A stretch of 64,000 nt of DNA from Amphibalanus amphitrite (taxonomy: Eukaryota > Arthropoda > Thecostraca > Balanomorpha > Balanidae), in contig NW_024881572.1 of assembly GCF_019059575.1 (NCBI RefSeq), forward strand, positions 372,001 through 436,000, read 5' to 3'. Positions 24,501-39,500 of this stretch are shown here, one piece after another. Within the stretch, counting starts at the first letter, position 1. Each line of letters begins with the position of its first letter. Position numbers and translations under genes: made by a program. The notes under the pieces were generated by a model. That model did no database searches and was not told the origin of the DNA. It saw nothing but the letters and a program-made list of their open reading frames with translations.

Positions 24501-27500
24501 CCACCCCCTCTAACGGCAAAACAAAAAATATTACCTGGAAATTAATGTTTTTAGCGTAAAGCGGAAACCTTCCTTGTTTACTGCACACAAATTTGCCAAG
24601 CTCAGTTTGGCAACGGTGGGCTGGTGTTTGCTTGTTTTATATGTGCTGTTTTCAAAAAATATTTTAGTGTCAAAATATTGTGAAAAACAAAGAAGATATA
24701 TAATTTTCAAAGTCCCTTGCTATTGTCGTGATACATTCATATGCGTGTACTTTGTCCCAACTAGTTGTTTCAGGGTGTAGTTTTAGTATTAACAAGTTTT
24801 ACTGATTAAATGTCAATTCCGTACCTTGGGGAAAGATGCCCCCTGACCTGATGGGGAAAGACGCCCCCCTAAATCCGTGGGCTGCCCTTCAAGGAACTTG
24901 TCGGATCATTTAGTACATACTTGTGAAGAGAGACAAAAGCCTATTTGGGACCATCATGAGAGTCCAATAGGTCAGGTGCTCGCCATATCGGCCTCCTGGC
25001 CCATACGCCGACTTTTTGGGCGGCATCTGACTCTGAGAGCCCTCACGACGGTCTCTGTGGGTCCCATTATTGGCTCCGATGCCCCTTACGACACTCTTTG
25101 AGAGCTCCCACGCCGACCCCACGGGCTGCGCTGGCATCTGAGGTCCCCACGATGGTCTTGAGGGCCCTCAAGTCTCATGAAGACCTAATAAGGGCCCCAC
25201 AACGGTCTCCGAACGTCACCACGGAGGCTTGTTTGGCCGCGCTGGACTATGATGGCCCTCACGATGACCTATGAAGCCCCTCACGACGACTTTTTAGGGC
25301 CCTTGTGATGGCGTTTAACCCGCGCACCGACGGGGGTCTGCGCCAACTTAGTACCGACGGGGGGGGGGGGGGGGCGGATGACCGCCCCCCCCCCCCTGAG
25401 ATCTCGAGAACGAAGCAAGATAGCGACAAGCGGTAAACGGCATCGGATACGCACGGTCAAGATCTACAATTTTTACTAAGGTCATCTTCAGGTCAGGTCA
25501 AAGATGACGTCACAGGGGTCGAAAAAGTCAAAATGGCGGCGCTAAATATGGAGAGAGTTTTTCTCGAATAACTTTCGAACTAGTCAAGATAGGAACAAAC
25601 TAAGGGCATCATCGTGATCCTCTCGTCAATCCGCATCGAATGATATATATGTTGACCTCGAAAGGTCAAGGTCAAAGGTTGACCTCAGGTCAAGTGACCT
25701 CGAGGTCATCATGTGTATCATTCGATGCGTCTTGACGAGCTGAACACAATGAGACCATCCTCGCGTCTGTATCTTGTTCCTGTACGGAGTTATTGGCCAA
25801 AAACCTTTGGTGACCTTTGATGACGTCACATGACCTCACAGCTGCCCAACAGCAAAACAGACCTCAAGGTAGTGAAGGTTGATCGTATATGAAGTCATGT
25901 ATGGTATATGGGGCCATTCCGACCCGTTTTAGTGGTAAAAACAGGGAGTTGATTTTTCCCCCATTGACTTATAATGGGGAGGTCGCGAAATTGACCTGAC
26001 CTTAGGTCACCGATATCAAAATTCCGAGATATACAAATTGTAGCTACTTATGACCTAATAACATCCTGCGACTTTCAAAGGCCTCCGACATCTACTGTAG
26101 CTCTGGCACGGTGACAAAGTTGCAAAAAAGTGACTTGAGTTTGGGTCATTCAAAGTGACCTGGTGACCTGACCTTGAAAGGTAGGAGGTTCAAACTTGCA
26201 CACCATGTGTAAAATTGATGAGGTTATACTCATATCAAATTTCGCCCGCTATTCGCGAAAAACCTCAGGGGGGGGGGGGCGGATATCCGCCCCCCCCCCG
26301 TCGGTGCGCGGGTTAAGTGTCTACCGCAGGCTCGAATGGAACTGATTCGTTCAGGCAATTCACGTGCCCATTTTTGTCACTTGTAGTGCGAAGGGGCATC
26401 TTACCCAGCCCCAGGGGAGTCTTTCCCACCCTCTGGGGTAAGATGCCCCCTTTCACTACTTCAGGAAAATGATCAATAGCAAAAAAGTTATAACATTTCA
26501 AGCACAAAAGTGTGGTATTTTGTGGAGAAAAATGATGTCGGCTTCCATTGAAACTCCAAGTTTTTGCTTTCCGATTGTCATTTTCGAATAATTTATGACA
26601 TAACAAACCCCTGGGCATCTTTCCCCACTCTCCCCTACAATCGATACAGAAAACGGATATTTCCCTTTCCCTTGTGGTTCCTGCTCACGCTACATGCATC
26701 AGAAAGGCAGCATACATTCATAAATGAAGACCCTCATCCCACTGAAGGTGAGACATTTTTCGTCATCAAATTAAGTCAATTTTATTCAGTTTCCCAAGAA
26801 TGACATGAAGCAAGAGTTGCTGCATAAGTCATCGAGATTAATATCCCAAGATAACACAGAATTAAGCTTAGAATATTGGCTACAAACTATGACCCCTGCT
26901 CACGTCACATGCACCAAGGCTGATGATGTGGCTAGGATAACGCTCTGTAGGAGCGTGTTATTAATTGGCCATGTATCATATTTTTCCAGGTAATTTTTAT
27001 AGCTATGCATTGCGCATAGCAACGCTCCTGATAGGTTTGCGATAGCTTCATAATACAAATAGTTTCCAACTTTTTAAGCCTTGGGGTAGCATGTGTCATA
27101 CTACGACAACACGCAATACTGTTGCGGTTGAATGTTCATACACGATCGGCCCCTGAGACACTAATCTGCGGTCAGTTGTGTGCCAAAAATAAACTTAGCT
27201 GCAGTTAAATAGTAAAACCAAGCTCATCGATGTAGCCTGTGGTGTGATGCACATAATCTCTCGCGCTGACGGTCCGCGACCACCAGTGGCTGGCGCAGGT
27301 GTCTCAGTTCAGTACGGTTAATTTCCCCAGTTCACTGCTCACTTTACCGCTCTGGGAGCACCGGCCGTGAGGAGCACGCGCCGGTGTATCTGTCTCCGTG
27401 AACTGAGCTTAGTGTGCCGACTCCCAGCGAGGCCCTGGTTCGACCCTAATGTATCCTTCTTCCCAACGACGGTCGGTTCAAGCAGACACCTCCTCTCTTT

Positions 27501-30500
27501 GCCACAGAAAAAGCCGTGTCGCCGCTCTCCATCTCCTCTAAAACTCTGCCACCTGAGCAGCAGTTCTTGTGACGCTGTAATGTTGTGTAACTTCTGAACT
27601 GAAAAGGTGTTTAACTTCTGACGGTGTGACGGGGATGCGAAGTGTGCCTGGTGAGACGGCATCGCCTGTCCGCATCAACCACAAAACATTGTCCGCCAAA
27701 TGTCACGGAGGCCCCACATACCATCAATCCCGAGAGGCCGCTGTTATCGAAAAACACAGCGGTTGAAGAGTCGGAAGCCGCAAACGACCAACGGAAATGG
27801 CGTCAGCCTCAAAACATCCAATGCCGGGAACGCTCTATCAATTTCTGAGGTATTAGCTGACCTTTGAAGTGCACTGACATGGAAATGGAAAAATAACACC
27901 CGACAAACTGACAGGTTTCGCATCAAACCCAGACACCGAAGTGATGATCTAAACGAATCGGTAGCTTTTCATTCTAAAAGGAATACATCGATCAGAGATA
28001 ACGTCCTGAAGAACCGATAACATTATTACTTGAGAGAGTAGCTGTCAATTAATTTCATGTTTTTTCGAATAAACATACTATGTTGTGATTTTGCGGTCAA
28101 AAATAAACAGTGCTCGGTGACCAGAAACCGATCGACCTTAAAATGTCATTTGGCAAATCAAGATATGGAAAGGAATACATAGCTAATGCATACAATCCGT
28201 AACACGTTTCCTCATTCAACATTTTATTAGCATTATGAGCAAACTATAGAAACATTTGATGGTGAATCTCCCTACTGCAAAAAAGCGCCTGATGCAACCG
28301 CTATCGCTGCGAGGCCCCACTGTTGGTGTTTTTGCACGGCCACGAGCCGCAAATAAATCAAATAAAGCCGGGACGGCTAAGCGGAAAATTCCCAAAAATC
28401 CTCAATGATAAACAGACTGGGCGCATCTTCTTCTCTCAGAAGCTGTCAACCATGACGGCATAACACTAAATCAACTCAGCGACGTATCTGAAAAACAACT
28501 TTGCTGGCAGCTGATGCGCACTGCTGAAAATTATTTGTACACAACTATTGTAGCTAAAAAATACCCACGGTAACAAGTGACCACGAATTTTCCTGCAACT
28601 TAAAACAAATACAGAAAATAGAGCAGCACTGCTGAGTCTGAGCCACCTTCTCTGCCAAAACTCTACCGGACACCGGCCAGCGTCCCTGCCCCACTCCCAG
28701 CGCGCGGGCGGCGACTCACCGGAGTCGGAGTCGACCAGCTCGAAGCCGCGCTCCTCCGGTTTGGTGGTCTCCAGACTGCCGTAGATCTCGGGCGCCCAGT
28801 ACTGAATGAAGTGGTACAGCTGGTCACACCTGCGGGGGAGGGTTGCCGTCAGACGCCGTCCACCGGACAGGTTAGGGAGAGTAATGGCAGCGCTGCGGAC
28901 ACACGACACACGAGACATAGCTCGGCTGAATCGGTAAACTCGCCGGGTTTGACACCGACACTTGTGTTACGCACTAAGTGGCAGCGGGTTAACCAAAGGT
29001 ATTCCATTTAAAGACCAACAAGCCGTGTTCAGCCACAACATTTCTTGCAACAATCTACGTTTTCATCTAACTAAGCCTCTAGTCTGTTATGACGTTGTCG
29101 TTTAGCGTGCTGAGACATTTATCCGCGCAAACTATTCGGATTTAAACAATGTGCTTAGCGGCGCAGCGCTCACGCTGGTGAGTCCGATTACATTGTGTTA
29201 TTTCGACACAGCGGGCCTCGGGCCAGCCCGGTTCCAGCCTCCCCTCCCCACACCCACTGACGGCCCATGCCCTCCGCCAGCCCGCAGACTCACTTTTCGC
29301 GCGGTATGGAGAACCAGAACTCTGAGCGCAGCTTCTCCTCGCCGTACGATAGGATGCGCACCGTTTTGCGGATTTTGCGGCCGCGCCGTTTGCCCATGAT
29401 GAGGCAGAGGTAGAGCGGCGGGTCGTCGGCCGCCTTCGAAGGTTTGGGGATCAGCTCTGCGGGGAGGCGCCGGTCAGAAGCGGCACGGAAGGCACACCGG
29501 CGGCACGGGGCACCGCGGGACACAGGAGCTCGGGCGGCACAGGACACCATAGCACTGCGCGTTACCAAGCAACCTTAGAAGAAAAACCGTGGCACACGAC
29601 ACAACCACATACGAGAGATGTGACGGCATTTGACATATCCTCAATAGGTATGTGGAATTTGCCGGCTATTTGATAACGATAGTTGTATTTGCTAACGACC
29701 ATCAAACAAATACAGCCTTTCCACATAGGCCAGCACGGTTGTTAGATGCAGATATAGGAGAAATAACTGGTAATGCAAAAGGCATTCGCCGGCCTGTCAA
29801 ACAATTCAGCAGTTATTCTTAACAAGGCAGGCGGGTGACGGCATATAGCCGTGGTTAGCCGCAGCCAAACAGGGATTCTGATATGAAATCCTGTGTCGAA
29901 AGAAGCTGGATAAGCCGACACCCAAATGACAGAGATCAGAGAAGAAAAATTCGGCAATATGAAAAACAGGCCTGGCCAAGGCAAAACCAACAGCACAAAA
30001 CATTCCACAAAGTTATCGGGAGATATATTGTTAATGTAGTGTTACCCAGATTGGTGGTGCAGTGCATGTATATAACGGAAAGGGCACAACTGCATGCGTT
30101 AATGAGAAATGTAAAGGTGTTCAAATGAAGAGCTCAGCAGCCCTACAAGCAAAACCGGGGAGGCGAAATAACATTTATGTATAAGACGGGGCATTTACAG
30201 GTGGTACAGAGACCGGGACGTGGTTCAGTACCACAGGTTACCAAACGCAGTCCCGCGGTACAATAAATGCGGGAAACGGAAATGAATACTTTTCACAAAA
30301 TTTAAGCAAAAGGCTAAGGAAGAACAGGGTATAAAACACTTTCAGATGCACACACACGCACACGCCGGCAGGCCATCAAACAAACACATTGATGCCAGGG
30401 TACAGCTAGAGAAAAACGTGACTCCCGCTTGAAACGTACCAATACCGTCATAGCCGGGAAAGCATGTGCTTTTGACTGTGGAAGGGCTTTGTGTTAGTCA

Positions 30501-33500
30501 CAGCCCAAGCGGTAAATCCACAGCAGTGTTACATGATCACTTCACACAACAATCATCATCAATGAGAGAGAACGCCTTACACGTACATACTGTTCATTGA
30601 ACTCTGAACTTCCTCTCTCGTTAATATCGTATGAACACCGACAGTAGCTCCTGCCCTGCCCAATGCTAGCCCGCCCCGTGACGCCAGCCAGCTCAGAGAC
30701 TCACTGTCGAACGAGGTGAAGAGGGACGGCATCTCGTCCATCGACACGAGGTTCTTGTAGCCGCCGAAGCTGCCCTGCGACTTGGGCTTCCGGTCGACCG
30801 AGGAGCGCCTGTCGCAGACACACAGGGAACCGTTACGGTATGTAGAGGGACACTCAGAGACGGAGGAGCAGTAAGAGAGGGTCAGCCGCGCTTCAACAGC
30901 GCAAACTATAAAACAACATTGTTTATACAATACAGTTATTCATACATTTCTTTATAGCACGCATGCTGTCAAGCAGGCTGCGTGCGTCCCATATTTTCCA
31001 CCACCTGCACATAGCAAACCACGCCGCGCAGCGGTGACAGTGAACCCCACACACGTCCACCCCGCACCCAGCGGCTGACCGGCAGCTGGGGGCGCCGCTG
31101 AAAAACCGGCCCGCCCTGGCCCGGCCCGGCCCGCAGTGGTCGGCCGAGTGGGCGGTGTCTGCCCACCCTGACCTGTGCGGCGCGTGCCGGTCAGGAGCGG
31201 CCCTGCTCCGGCGGCTGGTGATACAATCATCACAGTGCCGCGACTAGTGTCGGAAAATAGCCGTCTATACATACCGCGGGCGGTAATAAGGTCACCTGTC
31301 CCAAACGGTCTCTGTTTGTGGGTCAGAAAAAGAAGCCAGCGGTTAGTGACATGCAGCTAGCAGCCATTGAGGCCATATCTTCAAGTCAAGTCACACAAAG
31401 CGCAGTGGCAGCTGATGAGAGTCGACGATAGCATTTTTGCATGCTTGCAGGCAAAGATAATCCCAAAGATAAGAGAAAAGATGAAAATTGCAGTGTCGGT
31501 GTAAGGCATGCCGGTAAAATGGTGAGAGTACACACAATCATGCCGTTCATTTTGTAAGTGTGAACTGTTGCACCCATGCTGATCCACAGGAATTACCACC
31601 AGGCACCAAAGGCAGGTCGTCAGACAGCCCCGGTCTTACACACTGCGGAGGGTTTTTCTTGCTACCACGGGTCAGCGAATCGCCCGGGCTTTCCGTCTGT
31701 TTCGGGTATTCCGTTCAAGATGGCATAATATCCGGAGAGGCTCACTGAAACTCTCAGCCCGCCTCTCCTGGGAAAACCGAGCGAACTCGTGCCTGGTGTA
31801 CGGATAGAGCAGGGGTCGCGGGCGTCCGACCAAAATGTGTCCTGGCACGCACCGTCAGCCGTCAGGTCTCCTCCGAACGGCAAACGAGCTCGCTCTAACG
31901 TTTGAGCGCCTATGTGGACCACGGTCACCGGCCGAACAACCGTGGAACAGTTCTGGACGACGCGAGATAACGCTTTGTGAAAATCTCGGCAAAGGTTGAG
32001 GTGTGTTAGTTAGCTGATTCTGAAGGCATTTCAAAGACGATGCTTCGGGTTACCGGCACAAACAACGACACCAAAGCTCGGACAAACGAGTCACTAGAAG
32101 CTAGTCGTCTCGGTGACAACCCAGACCTGTCCCCGACCCACTCACCGAGTCACGACCACCACACAGGCCCGTGCTCTACTTACTCACGACCACCACACGG
32201 GCACAAGCCCGTGCCCGACTTACTCGGAGTAGAAGGTCGAGTTTCCCTCCCGCCTGCCGTCCTCGTCAGCACCGGTCCGCCCGCCGCCGCCGGCCGACTC
32301 AGCGGCGGCGGCGGGGGCGGGGGCGGGGGCGGCGGGCGCCACGCCACCCTGACCGGCAGTCTGTTCCATCTCGGCCGGAGACAGGGAGCTGAGCAGACCG
32401 CTGCCCAGGTCAACGATATAGCGCGGCGAGCTGCGGGCGGCCGGCGGCGGCCCGTCAGTGGCCAGCGGTAGTCGGACGGTCCGGCGGGCGGAGGGAGGGT
32501 CGGCTGCGCCAGGCGAGGGTTGGCAAGACAGAGTGAGGTGTGAGGTGGACCAAAAGGTCAGGGAACCAGTGGAGGCCAGAGTCTTACCGAACCAAGGTGT
32601 CAGAAATGGATTGCAGGCCTATCTGGGGAGGCTCGCGTCAGTCTCCGGCATGTTTATTCGTTTATGATTTCTGTGAAAATCTGTCGTTCACTGATTGCCT
32701 CAAGTTTCCTGTTATCAGGCTGCGCTACTCAGCTCAAGCATCACGATATACTGCAAATTTACGCTGCCTTTCCTGTACGTTTCTGCCGTAGTTTCCACTA
32801 TAATCGGCTTTACGCTTATGCAAGCCCGAGAGCGTTCTAAATGCCGTCACATCCCTTCGTTTTCCCGAGAGTTCGTACAACTTACAGCCTACGTCTGAAT
32901 GGTAAACTCACAGCACTAGCCCAGGCGGCGTGACGCCCGTCTCAGGTCATATCGGTCTAAGCAAACTTCTCCCCTTTGTTGCCTAGCCACGGTAGATGTA
33001 AACCTCACTTTACCCAAGCTTTGTGGACAGCCAGCGGTCTTGTCGGCCAAAGAATCACTGTCCGAATGTACCCCAGCCCGGACGGGAGATGTCGCAGCCT
33101 GGTGTCTGCCGCGGAGAGGATCCCTCCCCCCTCCCCAGCTATCCTCCAGCGCCACCGGTGACATCAGACGACATCATTTGACGTCACAGAGCCGAGAAGG
33201 AATGGCGCCGAGTGCAGAGGACAACACGAGCCTGGTGCATGGTCCCCCGAGCTAAGCAGACTTCAATCACAGCGACAGCCAGAATCGCCATCTCTCCGCA
33301 CTCGTGCGCAATAATTTACACAGGCACCGACCACACCCAGGCCGGCTTATAGCACGTAAGCGTCTTTACCTTGTCAGCAGGCCGCAGTGCCTTGCCACTG
33401 CCGGGTACGCGCTCCATAACAAGGTGCTTTAACGCAATCAATGTAAATATTGCTTAGTATGCTCCTAAGACGGCATAATAATAATTATTGTTGATGTCAG

Positions 33501-36500
33501 GCACACATTAGAATAATCTGGAAATGATTTGCTGCTCAGTGCCCAGTTTGTGATTTTTTATCATAAGATATTATGTGAATAAGCCATGGAGGATAGGGGC
33601 TAGAGGAGGCCGGGAATAAGCGGATGCCGCGACTGCATTAATGCTATTCAATATTTTCACTGCAATATTTACACTGGTTTAATGACCGAGACATTTATTG
33701 CAAATCCAACTACAGCAGGCTTTGGTGCAAAAGTCATTACATTCCAATAGCAGCAATCATCAAGCGAAAACTACAAAAACTATCGAATAGAATGATCAAC
33801 CAGAACACATTCAGCCCGATTTGGCATAGCACACATACATATAATAAACCCCAGCAAAATGTAAGATGCTGAACTAAGCACTACACCCGGAGTTCGCATT
33901 CCCCGAGGGGAGCCCCGCTGACTGCGCCAGACCAGACCAGGGCAGGGGTTCTCACTGGCAGTACCCGGCCCTCCGCGCCCACACCCGCCACAACCTCACC
34001 TCACTAGCGCGCTGGAGACGGACGACACTGAGGAGACCACGTTGGACAGCATCGACTTTGGGATGTTCTCGATGTGCGGCGGCGCCGAGGAGGGCGTCGG
34101 CTCGCGGTCCTGGGTGCCCGACAGGCTCTCCATCCAGGTCAGCGGGTGCGACAGGCGCTTCAGCAGCTGTCGGACGGTCAGACTGGGTCAGAGGGCAGGC
34201 GATAGGGTCAGTGGGACGGGTCAGGGGGATGGGGCCGGTCAGAGGAGACAACTGGGCAGGTTAGAGGGATGGAGAGGTAGGAGCGACGGTCAGTAGAGCG
34301 TGGTGGTATCCTAGAGGAGCAGCAAACACCCACTTTGACTTATGCCAAGTATGAGGATCTGGTACACTATGAATGTATGCATGAATCTTAATGTAAGGTC
34401 ATGACCAGTATCGGTGAGCCTAAGTTAACCACTGAAAATGCGATTTACATCAGACGGGTCAGTACCTACACCAGACCCGCCATCTACCCAGCCAGTCCAG
34501 TCGTACCTTTTGTTTTTTGGTCTCGTCCAGCTCGTCGGGGTGCGACTCGGCGCGCTGGGTGAACTGCACGGAGCGCCGGTCGGCCGGCTCGCCCGTCTCG
34601 CCGCGCTCGGCGGCCTCCCTGTCGGCGGGCGGCGCCGGCCGACTCTGAGCGCCGTCACCGTCGCCCAGCGCCGTCTCGGGCGTCACCAAGCCGCAGTCGA
34701 ACGCCTTGGGGAAGGCGGCCGTGTCTCGCGGCTCGGCCGGCTCCTCCTCCTCCTGGGAGCCGCTGCGCAGGCTCAGCTCCGGAAACGTCAGCTCCTTGGA
34801 GAGCGAGCCGCCGTCCGCCTCCTGGCCCGGCTCCTCAGTGGACTCCTGCTCCTGGAGCGGGGCGCGCTCCTCGCCCTCCGGTGCCGCCGGCGGCACCTGG
34901 GCGGCCGGGGCGGCCTCGGTCAGCTCCGTCCGGCCCTCGGCAGAGTCAGACGCTGACTGCTCACCGGCAGGCGCCGGGGTCGGGGTAGGAGTCGGGGCCG
35001 GGGCAGGCGTGGCTGATGGCGACGGAGTGCCCTTCGGTGGCGCGTGGTACACCTCCGGCGCAGGAAGGTCCGGTCTGGAATGAATACACACTGTTGTTAG
35101 AAGCCGGAGGCAGTCGGTATAGCCGCGGTGGGCAGTACAGGATGAACAATCAGCGCCACCTACACTGACGGTCAGCAGCTGACCGTCAGCTGTGACAAGA
35201 CAGCCGCGACTCCAATCACCGAGCACCGGACAGTGTGAACAGTAGTGGCAAGTGCTTCACATCCCACGATTCCTATTTGGCCTTAGCAGGCCTCTCATCA
35301 GCGGGCAGTAGTCCTAAAAAGAGCCTGACTCCACCATACGCGCGTACAAACAAGAACAGCAATCGATATTTGACCCTACGGGACTCACAGCGGGATGTTG
35401 CCGCGGTCCTTGACCTTCATGTGCGCGATGTCGGTGTAGAGCGCCGCCGATACGATGTAGTCCATCGGCACCATGACGCAGTACTTGTCGGCGCCGTGCT
35501 CCAGGACCAGCGGGTCCGAGACGTTCGGGTCGAACATCAGACAATTGGGGGTGACCAGCAGCGTGCCCGTCACGACACCCTGTGGGGCAGCGGCAACAGA
35601 GGTCACTGAGGTCGAACATCAGACAGTTGGGGGTGACCAACAGCGTGCCGGTCACCAATCCCTGTGAGAGGAGACGCCAAGGTCAGTGGGGTCACCACTC
35701 ACCAACCTAAGTCACTGGGGTCACCAACATTATCACTGGGGTCACCACAGGACACTAAAGTCGTACATGAAACAGTTTGGGGGGGGGGCACCACTGACTA
35801 CGTTGCAAGTGTAAGACAGATACCGGGGCTCTTCGCTGACATATGTGATACTGAGCGATGGAGCTGACGCACGGTACCAGCGAGCAGTGCCAGGGAAAAT
35901 GCAAAGCGATTTACAGTACACAAGTTCACAGTACAGAGTACACACAACATCTAACGCTTTGCAATCACCGTAAAATGAAGCAGGGCGCTAAACGCTCAGT
36001 GCCCACAACAGGCTGCTGATTTAGCGCGCAGCCCAGGCTCCAGTCGCTTGCCATTCGCGTTCACGAGCCAATCCTGGCCATCAAAGCCTAAATGAGAATG
36101 CAAATCCGGGGACTGGGCTGAGCGTCGCCGTGGAGCGGGAATCCGTACTGGCGGAGTGACAGACGGGGTCACCCTCGGGTCTTACTTCCGGGTCCGTTCG
36201 GACAGAGACAGGGGCAGGCGCGGGGATAGAGACAGGGGCAAGGGCAGGGGCAGGGGCAGGGGTAGGGGCCAGGGGGTAGGGGTGGAGACAGGGTTAGGGA
36301 CAGGGACAGGGGCTGGGACAGGGGCAGGGTTAGGGACAGGGACAGGGGCTGGGACAGGGGCAGGGGGTAGGGGGTAGGGGGTAGGGCAGGGGTAGGGGCA
36401 GGGGGGAAGGGTAGGGACAGGGACTGAGACAGGGGCAGGGGGAGGGCAGGGGGAAAGGGTAGGGGCAGGGACAGGGATGTAGACAGAGGTAGGGACAGCC

Positions 36501-39500
36501 GGTAGGGACAAGGACAGAGTGACGGAACAGAGAGAGTTTACTTCTGCTCTTTTTGTAGTTCCACTTTTAGGCTTAGTGGGGGGTCAGTAAGGGTTAGTGA
36601 TATGGAAAAGAGAGAGGGCCAATAGCAACAAACCTAAAAATAATCAGCACAGTGTACATTCTCACGAGACCGTACAGTTCCCAAATCAGACATTCTGTTT
36701 ACAAATGGCATATGTCACACAGAACCAAACTTTGAAGCTGAATTAATCTGAACCGATCCGTTTTCACCTAAAGTTATCCGCGTTCATGACATATACATTA
36801 GTCAGCCCTGCAGTAGATGATTTAGACCAGCGTCACAGAAACAGTCTAATCTCACTGCCTTTATATAGAACTGCCCTTTGAACAGCTAAATATGGACTAT
36901 ATTTCGAGCACCTCTGAGTACACCCAGTGATTCATTTATCCGGGCAGCTACTGGCATTAGCGTCAAAGGTCGCCAGTACCGGGACAGACTCCTTGGGCAC
37001 CTGAACTGGCGTTTGGATCTACTGGTAACGCCATGTGGTTTACATGGCGATATATAGACATGTGGTTTACATTACGATATTGATCCGCACGCAAAGAGCG
37101 ATAGCGATAGCGATAACAACACTGTGGCCCGTGAAACTGAAACGAGGTGTGGATGGGTGAGTAATGGATTTTGGTGAAAATTTATGCAAAATAACATATT
37201 ACAAAGGTTCACAACTTCTCCTAACTATGTGGTCCTCTACCAAGATTTGCGTGAGGGTGAACACGCCGGTGGGTGTCACACCTGACACCACTGTCGTATT
37301 GTTCAACTAAGCGTAACAGCTCCCCACCTGTCCGTCAGTGATGTGGCGCGTCTTGATCTTGACATACTTCATCAGGCAGTCCTTGTCGAGCTCCGGGTCG
37401 GCGCCGGCACTGGTGCCCTTGGCGGCCGCCTGGGTCTCCCCGGTGTGGGCCGCTCTCTCCTCCGCCCCGGCCTCTTTCTGCGCTCCGCCGGCCGCCGCGT
37501 CATCTGCTGACAGGGCCGGACAGGGACACCGTCAGCAGAGTCACCCGGGGGGCGCCGCGGGGGCGGCTTACCATAGGACCATCGGTCCGGCCGGTCAGCA
37601 AGTTCAGCACAATGAGCGCCGGGGGCGGGCGGGGCGGTCGGACCGAGGTACGACGCCAAACGACACACAGCTCAGTCCTGGTGCGAGGAGCGCAGCAGAG
37701 CACAGCACAGTACCGCACAGCGAGAAGTAGCACAAAGCTGCGCAACAGCAGTGTTACAGCAGTACCAGGGCGGGGGAACAGTCCGACACACAGCCGGAAC
37801 ACCTGACACAGCCGGAACCGGCCCCATCGACACGTGACCGTCCGTAGTGCGCAGTCAGCAGAGCGGCACAGGCCACCAGTGCCAGCACGGCGCGGCTGAC
37901 ACAGAATGGACAGCGGCCGATACGGAACGGGTAGGGGACGCAGCTCCAATGCACTGGTCAGACATTTGGGCACTGATTTTGGTTATTCATTGCCATATTA
38001 AAGAAATGACGATGAAGGCCAAAATGAATCACAAAATAGAACGACAAAAATGGATTTCGATTGGCGGATGATTGACGGGGTATAGGAAGATTCCATCCAG
38101 GGATCGGAATATTCCAGCCGGGCCGGCGAGGGTGGCTATTGGTCAAGGAACCAGCCGGGTGGCGGAGTGCTGCAGGGTAACTCGGTGGGTGGGGGACCAT
38201 CAGCTGACCCAGTGGGGGTAGGTAGGTCCCTCGGCTGACCCGGCGGGGGGGGGGGGGTCGACCATCAGCCGGGTAATGGGTCCTCGGTAGACCCGGCCGA
38301 CTGTCCGACCTGGCAGGGTCCCGGTGGGTGTGCTGGGTCCCTCAGCTGACCCAGTGGGTGTGGTGGATGTGGTGGGTCCCCCGACCGGCGCTCAGTCCGG
38401 CGGTCCGACCTGGCGGGGGAGACGGGACCCTCAGCTGACCCACCGGGGGTGGTGGCTCCCTCAGCTGACCCGCTGGATGTGGTGGGCTCCGGTGGGTGTG
38501 GTGGTTCCCTCAGCTGGCCCGGTTTGAGTGGGTGGGTCCCTGGGCCACCCGGCGGTCAGTGCGGCGGTCCGACCTGTGGGATGCTGCGGAGCCTTCAGCA
38601 TGGACGAACTGGTCCGGCAGCTGAACTCTCTCAAGTTGAAGAAGACACCCGGTCCCGACGGCATCACGGCTGAGATGCTCCTCCACCTGGGCCCTACCGC
38701 GCGACGGGAACTCCTGCACGCCATCAACAGCAGCTGGCAAGAAGGAGCCGTCCCACGTGAGTGGCGCCAGGCCACAATCTGCCCTATCCCAAAGGCCGGG
38801 AAGGACAAGCGCCTGATCTCCTCATACCGACCGATCGCGCTCACCAGTCACGTCTCCAAGCTGGTCGAACGCCTAGTCCTCAGCAGATTGAACCACGTTG
38901 TAGCGGCCCGGAACCTAATCCCACCCGAACAGGTGGGCTTCCGTGAGGGCCGCTCCGTGGAGGACAGCCTGGGGCGACTGGTGCAGCAGGTTCAGGACGG
39001 ATGGCAGCGCCCGCGATCGCGTAAGAAGCAGCCAGCGGACGGCGAGACGGCCCAACGCTACGTCCTGACGGCGTTCGACTTCTCCCGAGCCTACGACACG
39101 GCGGATCATCGGCTACTCCGCGTCCGACTGTTGCAACAAGGCATACCACTCTGCCTCATCACCTGGATCTGGAGCTTCCTCCGCGACCGCCGAGCTCACA
39201 CAGAAGTTAATGGCACCAAGAGCCGCGAGCGAATCTTCAGAGCAGGTCTGCCACAGGGAACCGTGTTGGCGCCGACCCTGTTCCTGTTATGGGCGGCGCC
39301 ACTGGCAGACGCCCTGAAGAAGATCCCAGGCACGACGCCGTACATGTACGCCGACGACACGGCGACGCTATGCTCTGGCAACACCATCCTGGTCGCACGG
39401 CGGAGAGCCCAGCAAGCGGCTGATGTTCTGGTGCAGTGGGCCATCGCCTCGAAGATGAGGGTGGCGAGCGAAAAAACTCAGGTGCTGGTCCTCTCTCAAG

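Larger units (their letters stand above)
24459..26637. mobile_element. Inverted-repeat DNA element with GGGGAGAGTGGGG ends, interrupted by copy B
   Basis: Ends are TAGGGGAGAGTGGGGTAAGA on the left and its inverse, with one mismatch, on the right. TA lies at both outer edges, so a TA target duplication is possible. Related GGGGAAAGATGCCCC motifs recur inside near 24831, 24856 and 26425-26450. A degenerate satellite fills 24940-25314 and a TTAA element is inserted at 25315-26316. No transposase frame; superfamily not assigned. Confidence 0.7.
23725..28719 (-). other. OXR1 intron with nested DNA transposons
   Basis: The stretch 24459-26637 is one inverted-repeat element with a TTAA element inside it. 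The flanks 23725-24458 and 26638-28719 are AT-richer and show no exon or named repeat. Confidence 0.6.

Noticed and set aside
34438-34956. 172-codon plus-strand frame
   Set aside because: Antisense shadow of the Glu/Pro-rich OXR1 linker exon.
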